From positions 1-15,614 of the forward strand of contig LT636110.1 of NCBI GenBank assembly GCA_900128565.1: a DNA stretch of 15,614 bases. Direction: 5' to 3'. The translations under genes and the position numbers were made by a program. The first letter of the stretch is position 1; each line of letters starts with the position of its first letter. The notes beneath the pieces are model-generated. The model did not search any database. It had not been told where the DNA came from and saw nothing but the letters and a program-made list of their open reading frames with translations. Source of the stretch: Stramenopiles sp. TOSAG23-6 (taxonomy: Eukaryota > Sar). Shown piece by piece: positions 7,111-14,214 of this stretch.

Positions 7111-9063
7111 GTTTTCTTCCCGAACGATCGGTTTAAATCTTGGTTGTGCGCTGTGTACGTTGCTTTTCGTCGGTGATAAACTTTTAGAAATTGATTTCTC
7201 TGTGTTTCGACTTTTACGAGTCGGAGAAATGGATGTTGTGAGGGATGGTGACGAACACCTATTTGTCCAACGACCATCAATTGTGCTAAAATCAGTCTTT
7301 TTATGATTGCTACTGTTAGAATTGAATAATATTGCTGTTTTTCTATGCCGATTTTTTCGACCTTGACCACTATAACTTTGTTTCGGTATATTCTTTAACT
7401 CACTATAAGAATTATTGTAATCTTTTTGTGATGTTTCTTGAAAATGTTCAACATGAGGAAATTTCTGCTCAATAGAATTTGAATACTTCTTAGTTATTCG
7501 TTTTTTTTGTCTCTTTGAGGTAATTTTCTTATTTAACCTTTGAAGCCGTTTTTCTTGTAATGAAGTTTTTAGTTTATCTAATGTTTTTCTTGATTTACGC
7601 CCAGTTTGTACTGACTCTGTAGAAACCCAAGCGGTACCTCTTTCTATTCTATTGCTAGATGTCTTCTTTGCACTACTGGGAGACTTTTGGGTAGTTTTGA
7701 TTGATTTCCCAGTCAATTTGATTGTTGGGGAATTTTTCAGTTTTTGTTTATTTTCTTCGGTTACTCGCTTTGCTCGCATTAAAACAAGCATTGGATCCTG
7801 TTCCATAACTTTTGTGAGACCTTCAGCTACCTTTTGGTACACATGGATTATGAAAAAATATTTCAAAAAAAAATCGTTAGGTACAAAATTTCGTACGAAA
7901 AAAAATAACTTTGTTTCTGGACCAAATTCTAATTGGTAACAAACTCGTTTAGCGACTCCTGTATCATTGAAACCAGAGTGTTTCTGTACAGTCCAACCTC
8001 CATCTAAACGATCTATCACATCCATGCGAACTTCGATTTCTTCTAATTGCAACAAAGGTTGAATCGCAAACCGTACCAATTCAGTACTACTTGTAGTCCT
8101 TCCCTGTTTTGTACCAACATATACGCAACATCTATCATTTTCGGTGCCCCCATGAGCGTGTAAATCTAATAAAATGGAGTATCCAAATTTTGCCTCTGCT
8201 GCTTCCAAATGGGCTTTGATTTCTTCGTGGTATCTTTTGTATATTCGAGATGATGATGGACAAAGTGCATTATAAGGCGTTCCTTCTTGTCGTAAAATTC
8301 GTTGTTTTGTTCCACATTCGGAACGATTACAGTCGATATATCGTCGATGTGTTCGAAGACAAACAGTAGAAGGTCGAAATCCACCATTTGGATCATCCAT
8401 TATATAATCGCGAATTCTGACTAAAGTTTTTATTGTATGAGCATCACAGCACTTGTTTCCATCACAGGACCGCTCTGCTAACTTTTTACCAAAATCATCC
8501 AAATAACGATTACCTCCATGAGGAGCTGTTAAAACAAGCGGACAATTGCCTCGTCGACTCACACCCTCACAAGACTGATCATCCCAGCGCGAACTCCCTG
8601 GTTTCGTTTCTAAGGGATTGATTCCTCTTGGGAAACCGTTATTACGAAATTTTGATACTTTTTCATTTTTTTTTGTAAATAAAGGACTATTTCTACCACT
8701 CATTTTTGGGCTACTATTACCACCTATTTTGGGACTATTTCTACCACTCGTTTTTGCAGTACTAATTATGGGACTACCAAAGGTATTTTTTTTCAATGAT
8801 TTCTTCTCTCTAGGTGGAGATTTTGGTACAGAAATTTTTATACTTTTGTCGTCAGCTGTCAAGCTTTTATAACGAAGCGTTCCCCCTGGAACCAAATACT
8901 CCAACACCACCCGATGCCCATCGTTTGACAAAACCCGTCCTTTCGCCCAGCACATTCGAGAATCGGAGTATACTTCAACCGGTGTGCCAACTTTTAGTTG
9001 TTCCTGTCTCTTCTGTTTAGTAGACGTTCTTTTATTCTTTAAAAACCTGTATAGTTTTAACAT
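7066..9063 (-). CDS. SH3-like domain fused to N-formylglutamate-amidohydrolase-like domain
   Basis: Two exons, about 9063-7910 and 7843-7066, give about 643 residues. Residues 24-80 (VGTPVEVYSDS...GTLRYKSLTADD) look like a small SH3/Tudor-type beta module. A Ser/Lys linker with SGRNSPK-type repeats follows (about 106-128). Residues about 172-405 resemble the N-formylglutamate amidohydrolase family: PHGG (181-184), an Asp/His pair (207, 209) and DLHAHG (300-305) match the metal-binding pattern of that fold, and YQLEFGP follows just before the intron. The C-terminal 230 residues are Lys/Ser-rich and probably disordered. Family members hydrolyse N-formyl or similar amide bonds; the substrate here is unknown. 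I chose the first in-frame ATG (9063); the open frame continues to 9273 without ATG, so an upstream exon is possible. Confidence 0.75.
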   Translation of the reverse strand: MLKLYRFLKNKRTSTKQKRQEQLKVGTPVEVYSDSRMCWAKGRVLSNDGHRVVLEYLVPGGTLRYKSLTADDKSIKISVPKSPPREKKSLKKNTFGSPIISTAKTSGRNSPKIGGNSSPKMSGRNSPLFTKKNEKVSKFRNNGFPRGINPLETKPGSSRWDDQSCEGVSRRGNCPLVLTAPHGGNRYLDDFGKKLAERSCDGNKCCDAHTIKTLVRIRDYIMDDPNGGFRPSTVCLRTHRRYIDCNRSECGTKQRILRQEGTPYNALCPSSSRIYKRYHEEIKAHLEAAEAKFGYSILLDLHAHGGTENDRCCVYVGTKQGRTTSSTELVRFAIQPLLQLEEIEVRMDVIDRLDGGWTVQKHSGFNDTGVAKRVCYQLEFGPETKLFFFVRNFVPNDFFLKYFFIIHVYQKVAEGLTKVMEQDPMLVLMRAKRVTEENKQKLKNSPTIKLTGKSIKTTQKSPSSAKKTSSNRIERGTAWVSTESVQTGRKSRKTLDKLKTSLQEKRLQRLNKKITSKRQKKRITKKYSNSIEQKFPHVEHFQETSQKDYNNSYSELKNIPKQSYSGQGRKNRHRKTAILFNSNSSNHKKTDFSTIDGRWTNRCSSPSLTTSISPTRKSRNTEKSISKSLSPTKSNVHSAQPRFKPIVREENTMSDFRHYMKTLSP
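7844..7909 (-). repeat. Short introner intron (GTTAT to CCA/CCAT)
   Basis: A 66-base intron with TTTCGTACGAAA and GTACCTAAC but lacking the usual GTATG-plus-T-tract start. Reading frame needs it to be 66 bases: GTTATT...ATCCA leaving a T on the next exon, or one base over. It has no stop in frame, so it could also be read through. It ends one base short of the family pattern. Confidence 0.75.
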
Positions 9064-9348
9064 TTTCTTTTTATTGAAAACGCCACCAACTAACTCCGCA
9101 AATGCTTTCTTGATAAAATGAGAATGGAATTTTAGTAGTACACACAGTGAAAATTGTCTAGAAGCAACAACAACAGTTACTTCGTATACTACAATAAAAG
9201 TATACTTACTTGTCGTGAAAGAATCAAGATTTGTACAAGAATTGTAACATACGTAATTTTTCGACAGTTTCAACTTTCAACTTTGAAAAAATCAAGTACA
9301 CGAAATAACATGAAAATATTCATACTACAATCTATATGGTTTCTGGAT
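9064..9348. other. Interval between the amidohydrolase-like start and the pyridoxal kinase end
   Basis: On the minus strand the frame of the downstream gene stays open to 9273 with plausible sequence just before its ATG (AFAELVGGVFNKKK). One possible upstream exon is ATG at 9323 (MNIFMLFR), joining with a CCAT-ended intron to FHSHFIKK in frame. This is speculative. Otherwise the interval shows only AT-rich sequence that must include the promoter of the amidohydrolase-like gene and the 3' end of the kinase gene. Confidence 0.35.
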
Positions 9349-10569
9349 TCATACCATTTTATTAGAAATACATTCCACACTAACATCAATATACTTCAAT
9401 CGAGGAGGTTTCAAAATATCATCTCTAGATCTGATAATATTTAATTCTGGTGGTACAAATAAACCTCCATTTTCTGTACAACTATTATTAGGGTTAGGGG
9501 TTGTACTAGGGTTAGGGTTAGACTTTCCTGTTGATGATTGAATCGTTCGGTGTACAACGGCTTGCATAGTGGTTACAACAGACAGTAATGCTTCGGTAAA
9601 ATTATTTTTTATATCATCTATATTCTCTTTCTCTATGACATCACCTGATCCACCACAATGTGTTTGTGTTTTTGGCGTATTTCGTGTATTTTTTTTATAA
9701 ATATTACATTTATGGAGCCACGCCAAGAGTAAAGCAGCCATAAGATCTCCAGTTCCAGTAAAATTACAATCAAACCGTTTCATTGTCACACGAAATGTAA
9801 GATATTTACATTCTTCTCCGCTTCGTTTCGATGTTCGAACTCTCAGTGAGGCTAACATGAGAATATTATTATCAATTTCTTTTTTTCCCGTACCAAATTC
9901 CGTATTTAAAACAATTGAAGCAGATTCATTTGATCTTTTGATACTATTTTTTCCACTGCCTTCAGATTTCATCAGAGATGTACTTTCCTCATTTTCTATT
10001 TTCGTTGGCCACGTTTGATTTTCCAAACTAGTAATCACAACAATATCGGGGCCTTTCCCATGCAAACAGCGAAGTGCAAGTAAAGCATCACCTTCACACG
10101 AAATCTGTTTTCCAGTTAATAACTCACACTCAAATTGATTTGGTGTCAATACAGTTGAAATAGGTACAACACGATTTCGATATATTGTTACAAGATCTTC
10201 AGGTACGTAGAGCTTATTATTGTCTCCCATAACAGGATCACAGACATAAACAATATCGGGATTTACTTGACGCAATTTTTGAAACACCCTAATAACAGTC
10301 TCAAGAAAGGAAATTGAACCAATGTACCCAGTTAGCAAATAAGAATATCCATGTAATAATCCATTTGCATCTAACCCCTCTATCAATGACCATAACTCAC
10401 TACCATCGAGAACAGTGCCCTTGAATGTGGGATAACCAGTATGATTAGAAAACTGCACAGAATTGACAAAGTCTACATCAAAACCTAGAAGTTGCAGTGG
10501 AAATACTGCACTCTTATTACCAACATGACCGTGAACAGTATGCGATTGAATACTTAACACACGTGGCAT
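9349..10569 (-). CDS. PDXK: Pyridoxal kinase
   Basis: A single-exon gene of 406 residues, ATG at 10569 to TGA. It phosphorylates pyridoxal, pyridoxine and pyridoxamine with ATP in the vitamin B6 salvage pathway, in the cytosol. Ribokinase-fold landmarks are in order: SIQSHTVHGHVGN (6-18), GYIGS (81-85), DPVMGD (111-116), TPNQFE (142-147) and the anion-hole/catalytic TGTGD (271-275) with Asp275 as likely base. It is about 90 residues longer than typical eukaryotic enzymes. The extra length is in three hydrophilic insertions: about 185-232, about 291-318 and about 342-368. The last is Asn-Pro-rich and coded by telomere-type repeats. The frame and all key motifs are intact. This is the surest functional call here. 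Confidence 0.95.
   Translation of the reverse strand: MPRVLSIQSHTVHGHVGNKSAVFPLQLLGFDVDFVNSVQFSNHTGYPTFKGTVLDGSELWSLIEGLDANGLLHGYSYLLTGYIGSISFLETVIRVFQKLRQVNPDIVYVCDPVMGDNNKLYVPEDLVTIYRNRVVPISTVLTPNQFECELLTGKQISCEGDALLALRCLHGKGPDIVVITSLENQTWPTKIENEESTSLMKSEGSGKNSIKRSNESASIVLNTEFGTGKKEIDNNILMLASLRVRTSKRSGEECKYLTFRVTMKRFDCNFTGTGDLMAALLLAWLHKCNIYKKNTRNTPKTQTHCGGSGDVIEKENIDDIKNNFTEALLSVVTTMQAVVHRTIQSSTGKSNPNPSTTPNPNNSCTENGGLFVPPELNIIRSRDDILKPPRLKYIDVSVECISNKMV
9488..9521 (-). repeat. Interstitial telomere-type repeats inside the pyridoxal kinase gene
   Basis: Two short TTAGGG arrays (TTAGGGTTAGGGG and CTAGGGTTAGGGTTAG on the + strand) flank a few bases. On the coding strand they read SNPNPSTTPNPNN, in a loop near the C-terminus outside the catalytic motifs. 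Confidence 0.9.
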
Positions 10570-10871
10570 TAGATATAAAGAAATCTCTCGAAATAACTTT
10601 ATGAGCTAATAATAATGCTGACTTCAACAAGAGAAAAAAGAAATTCCTTTGCCTTTTTGTTGTGTTGTTGTACCTATCAATGTTGACCAACTTGATCGTG
10701 TATAATAGTAAATTAAAACCCTAACCCTATATAATAGGTGTCACCCACAAAAAATGGGTCAGCTGCTAATATTTTTTAATAATAATAACGCAGAATCGCG
10801 AAAATCTCTCAAAAAAGACGCTCCTAGCTAGCAGTTTTCTTTTTTCTTCTTTTGTAAAGTTGAATTTGAAA
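10570..10871. other. Divergent intergenic region with a telomere-type motif
   Basis: 302 bases between the starts of pyridoxal kinase (-) and the MFS transporter (+). It holds an interstitial AACCCTAACCCTA at 10717-10729, a small ACCCA/TGGGT hairpin near 10743-10757 and pyrimidine-rich sequence before the transporter ATG (about 10835-10856). No core promoter motif is recognised. Confidence 0.5.
10717..10729 (+). repeat. Intergenic telomere-type repeat
   Basis: AACCCTAACCCTA, two CCCTAA units. It is the only such array in the window outside coding sequence and lies upstream of the transporter, which itself carries two more. Confidence 0.85.
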
Positions 10872-12917
10872 ATGCATCATGAGACAATCCAATCATGGAG
10901 AGTATCACAAAATGAAGAAAGATACACAACTGAAATGACGCGGTGGTATATTTTAGCTGTATTTTCTCTGGCAAACATGAATCAGTGTTTGACTTGGTTT
11001 ACATTTTCATCTGTATCACTCGACAATATGGAATCATTTTTCGGTAGTAAGTCAAACGAAGACCCTTTCTGGATGCCTGGTATTAATAAATCAACAATTG
11101 GGTGGTTGCTTAATTGGGGTCCAATCATTGGTGTCTTAGTATTTCCATTGCAAGCGTGGTTAACTCAAAAAAAAAATGGTTGGTATACTTGTGTTGTGGT
11201 TGCCATCACACTAACGTGTTTTGGTAACATTATCCGAACTATCCCAATCCTCTTTGGACCTCACGGCCGAGACACTCAAGCTGCTTTTATATGCTATCAT
11301 TTTGGACAAATTTTGAATGCTGCTGCAGGGCCCTTTGTAATGAGCGTTGTAACAAAGTTATCCTGTGTTTGGTTTGCTGAAAATGAGAGAGTCTTTGCTA
11401 CTGGCATCGCAGTGACTTCAAATGGCGTAGGAAATGCAGTAGGATTTCTAGCAGGTCCTTATTTCTGTGATGGAAACATTGAGACACTATTCATGCTATG
11501 TCTTATACTTTCTTGCATTCCAGTACTTTGTGTTTTAGTTTTTTTCCCTATTTTGCCCAGAGAATTTCCATCCGAAGTTGCCAGACAAAGTGCAATAAAC
11601 CCTAACCCTAACCTAAATAGACTGCATAACAGAGGAAGTAGAAAACAGTCTTCTCAAATTTCGAATGTACTGGACTCTCAATTTGAAGGAGATGAGCACT
11701 TGCTAGATAACTTTGAAGAACCATCAGATTCTATATTTGATATGGCATCACCTGTTCGAAATCAAAGAATAGAAGAAACCCTTGAAGAAACACTAACTGA
11801 CACTGTAAACCCTAACCCTAACTCTTTCTGGAATTGTTTGAGATTTTCTTTCCCTTCTACACAAAAAAAGGGCGTTGTATCATACCTTGTACTGGTAATA
11901 ACAACAGGTATTGTTTCTGGAGTATGTTGCGCTTGGCAAGGCCTGTTACAGGTTATTCTAAATCCTGCTGGTATCAATGAAAAAACTGTTGTACGTTTGT
12001 TCTGAAATTTCAGTCTTTTTTTCGTACGAAATTTCGTACCTAACAAATTTTACAAAAAAAATATTTTTTTTCACGATACATGGACTATTAGGGTTTTTAA
12101 ATACAATTTCAGGAACAATTACGAGTATTATAGGTGGATATATTCTAGGGTTTTATGTACGTTTTACATATAAATTTTAAAAAACAGTTCATACCAAATT
12201 TTGTATCTAACGAATTAAAAGAAAAAAAAAATTAAAAAACAATTCATACCAAATTTTGTACCTAACGAACTTGAGAAACAAAAAACTTCACAATACATTT
12301 CCGACGTCGTCTAAAAACTATCTTATTACTGAATTTCGGAATTTGGACATTTGCAATGATGTACAATTTCTTGATGAATTTCATTTTTTCTTTTTTTTTT
12401 TTCGTACGACATTTTGTACCTAACAATATCTTTTCTACAATATCTTTTCACAATACGTTTGCTTTACTTTAGCATTACCTACTTTCATCTTTTCTGAGCC
12501 GCCATTTGAAGGTATGAATAAAATCGGATTGTTCTTCTGTTTGCTTCTCTCTGGTTCAACTCAAGGATTTTCAAATACCATGTATCTTTTCATCATTAAT
12601 TATATATTCTCTCTATTATTTCACATTTTTTTCTTTTTTTTTCTAAAGTAAAAAAGAGTAAAAAAGAGTAAAAAAAAATGTGTACCTGACACTGTTTTTG
12701 ACAAAATTGAATATATTTACCAAAAACATAACGTATGAATTCACAGCCGAGTTGACTTGGCCAGTACAAGAAGGCTTATCTGCTGGAATTTTAGTGTCAA
12801 TATTGAATGCATCAAGTTGTATTTTTATTTTTATTAATAATAGCTTAAGTTACAGGTACATGTACGTTTCAATCATGACTTTCAAATTATTTTTTTTCGT
12901 TAAAAAAAAATTGAAAC

Positions 12918-12960
<43 letters not shown>

Positions 12961-13109
12961 ATTTGAAATTTGACATATATTTTCACAAATACATGAATTT
13001 CATTATGACATTGACTTGTTTTGCTGCACTTGTAAGCATTTTGTTTGTAAAGGAGACGTATAATAGACCACTTAATCTCACTCATCGTAATATAATTGAA
13101 GAATCATAA
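10872..13109 (+). CDS. SLC49 (FLVCR/DIRC2)-like MFS transporter, six exons
   Basis: Exons 10872-11990, 12082-12156, 12299-12360, 12459-12581, 12730-12855 and 12995-13109 join in frame to 539 residues ending in TAA. The N-half resembles SLC49A4: RWYILAVFSLAN for TM1, WGPIIGVLVFP, GQILNAAAGPFVMSV and VWFAENERVFATGIA, which is the family's most typical stretch. A hydrophilic loop of about 100 residues between the halves carries two Asn-Pro runs. The C-half follows through the exons, with GYILGFY-FRRRLKT (the MFS loop signature), EFTAELTWPVQEGLSAGILV and FVKETYNRPLNL. SLC49 proteins carry heme, choline or pyridoxine-type substrates; the substrate here cannot be read. It is divergent from pyridoxal kinase, which may be chance. 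All five introns crowd the last 1.1 kb and end ACAT or ACGT instead of AG. ATG 10872 is the first in frame. Confidence 0.88.
11598..11616 (+). repeat. Telomere-type repeat in the transporter loop
   Basis: AAACCCTAACCCTAACCTA, in frame as INPNPNLN, in the long loop between the two halves of the transporter. Confidence 0.9.
11808..11822 (+). repeat. Second telomere-type repeat in the transporter loop
   Basis: AACCCTAACCCTAAC, in frame as NPNPN. It is about 210 bases after the first array, same phase and same loop. Confidence 0.9.
11991..12081 (+). repeat. Introner intron, transporter intron 1 (GTACG to ATACAT)
   Basis: 91 bases, phase 0 (NEKTV joined to GLLGFLN). The core is the perfect palindrome GTACGAAATTTCGTAC running into CCTAAC. 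It ends CACGATACAT. A later CAG at 12111-12113 would not keep the frame. Confidence 0.9.
12157..12298 (+). repeat. Introner intron, transporter intron 2 (GTACG to ATACAT)
   Basis: 142 bases, phase 0, joining GYILGFY to FRRRLKT as in MFS transporters. It has two tandem, diverged copies (period about 58) of a unit with TTCATACCAAATTTTGTA followed by TCTAAC or CCTAAC, and lacks the TTTCGTACGAAA palindrome. It ends CACAATACAT. Confidence 0.88.
12361..12458 (+). repeat. Introner intron, transporter intron 3 (GTACA to ATACGT)
   Basis: 98 bases, phase 2. It has CGTACGACATTTTGTACC and CCTAAC. It ends CACAATACGT, the only placed ACGT end. The nearby TTTAG at 12467-12471 gives the wrong frame. Confidence 0.85.
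12582..12729 (+). repeat. Diverged intron, transporter intron 4 (GTATC to AACAT)
   Basis: 148 bases, phase 2, joining SNT to ITYEFTAELTWP. It lacks the palindrome; a branch-like GTACCTGAC is present, and an AAAAAAGAGT tandem run lies at about 12647-12672. It ends AAAAACAT. Confidence 0.8.
12856..12994 (+). repeat. Diverged intron, transporter intron 5 (GTACATG to ATACAT)
   Basis: 139 bases, phase 2 (LSYR joined to NFIMTL). The start may instead be the GTACG six bases later, which also keeps frame. It has TTTTTTTTCGT but no full core, and a 36-base T run. It ends CACAAATACAT. Confidence 0.8.
12921..12956. repeat. 36-base poly-T run
   Basis: Uninterrupted T in transporter intron 5. Its true length in the genome is uncertain, since such runs are poorly sequenced. 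It does not affect the coding frame because it is intronic. Confidence 0.9.
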
Positions 13110-13227
13110 TTAATGAAATTATTCAATAAATTTAAATTACTTGAAAATATTGTCGAAATATATATTTCAAATAATATTTCTAACAATTTTCGTACATCCT
13201 TTAATTAAATACCACTTTCAATTTATT

Positions 13228-13826
13228 TTAATTCAGAAATTGTATATCTCTTGTACCTAGCTGTGGTGGAATAAACCTGCGCAATGGTTCGACCATTGGA
13301 CCATAACTTGTCATAGGTGGCAAGTGATCTGTAACAGCTGGAAAGCCTTGGCCGTACGGTTCACCTCCAAGGAAATTATCTGTTTTTGAGGGCGGAAAGA
13401 ATTGATCATTGATTCGAGAGTGAGTAAAATGACGACCGAGAGTTGCTCCTTCCATACTAAATCTAGGTGCTGTTGCTCTATAAACAATTGATTGGGGTGG
13501 AACTCCACCGCCTTTTGGAATTCTCTCCCACGGTTGGACATCCCAAGTAGATAATGTATACAATAACAGAAAAGTAAAACAAATAAATAATCATAATTCA
13601 AACACAATATTCTTTTGTTGTAGTAATATTTGAAATAAATCAAAAGTACAGGTGCCGGAGGAGCCCAATTTGGAAGTGGTTGAGGACTTAATTTAATTTT
13701 ATTACGAAGACCAACCCTAACCCTATCACGTAATCTCAGTGTAGACTTTGTCTTTACTCCAAGTGACGTTATTTCTATTCCATTCTGTAGGATAACGACT
13801 AAAGAAATATATAAATGTAAACGCAT
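13228..13826 (-). CDS. Small two-exon protein, family not recognised
   Basis: Exons 13826-13650 and 13554-13228 give about 167 residues, ATG at 13826. The start has a short hydrophobic stretch (LYISLVVIL) that could be a signal or membrane anchor. A basic segment follows (about 25-48), partly coded by a telomere-type repeat (RVRVG). The second exon is Pro/Gly- and aromatic-rich with a protein-like pattern (WDVQPWERIPKGGGVPPQS, FFPPSKTDNFLGGEPYGQG, PLRRFIPPQLGTRD). The alternative frame of exon 2 (YLLGMSNRGREF...) would follow from a strict ACAT end but looks less like a protein. No family is recognised. It converges on the transporter gene, whose stop is 118 bases away; that gap is AT-rich and empty. 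Confidence 0.6.
13555..13649 (-). repeat. Intron without the family core (GTACT to TATACA/T)
   Basis: 95 bases if both preferred frames hold. It starts GTACTTTTG and ends TGTATACAT with no AG near the junction, but has neither TTTCGTACGAAA nor CCTAAC. It is one base shorter than a strict ACAT end would give. Confidence 0.65.
13713..13724 (-). repeat. Telomere-type repeat in the small two-exon gene
   Basis: AACCCTAACCCT on the + strand; the gene reads the other strand, so it gives RVRV instead of NPNP. Confidence 0.85.
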
Positions 13827-14214
13827 GGTTTTTATTCAACTTTGACGGCTTCCAATTGCATCTGATATCAATAGATATAATTCAAAAACGAGATTTCGAT
13901 TTCAGATTTTTTTTTTAAATTTTGAAACTGGCCTGGATCGAGAGAGAGAGGACGAAGAAGAATCTCCAAAATCTCCGATTGAAAACAAATAGTACTTAAA
14001 TTTGTTGAAGAATTAAAAGGTAAAAAAGTAGTGAAAGTTGAAGCAACTCGCCTTGGTACTATCATTTATGGAAATGATAGTCATGTGATTTCAAGACATG
14101 GTAAATTTTCAATGAACAACAAAAATGTACATATAACGAAGATTAATCTAATCGTTTGTTTCTTTTCTATGAAAAATAGAGACACATTTAAATTTTTTTT
14201 TTTATTTAGCTTTG
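13827..14214. other. Interval with fragments of possible coding sequence
   Basis: Between the small gene's start and the VPS9 gene's stop. On the + strand an acidic fragment (ETGLDREREDEEESPKSPIENK, about 13925-13991) ends at TAG. Another frame, starting beside that TAG, gives VLKFVEELKGKKVVKVEATRLG and goes on through GNDSHVISRHGKF to about 14128. A single-base indel near 13988-13993 would join them. This may be a broken gene, an exon pair, or chance. I recognise no family and cannot place a start. Confidence 0.3.

Noticed and set aside
9154-9444. + strand open frame over the 3' end of pyridoxal kinase
   Set aside because: It overlaps a well-supported gene on the other strand and shows no domain-like pattern.
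12100-12113. Canonical AATTTCAG acceptor in transporter exon 2
   Set aside because: From the donor at 11991 (phase 0) this AG gives the wrong frame, and it would remove GLLGFLNTIS from a membrane segment.
13311-13553. Alternative frame of the small gene's second exon (YLLGMSNRGREF...)
   Set aside because: A strict ACAT end would choose it, but its composition is less protein-like than the frame ending at 13228. Not excluded without a transcript.
9488-13724. The telomere-type motifs as a chromosome end
   Set aside because: The arrays are only about two to three units, lie inside intact genes on both strands, and normal genes continue on both sides.
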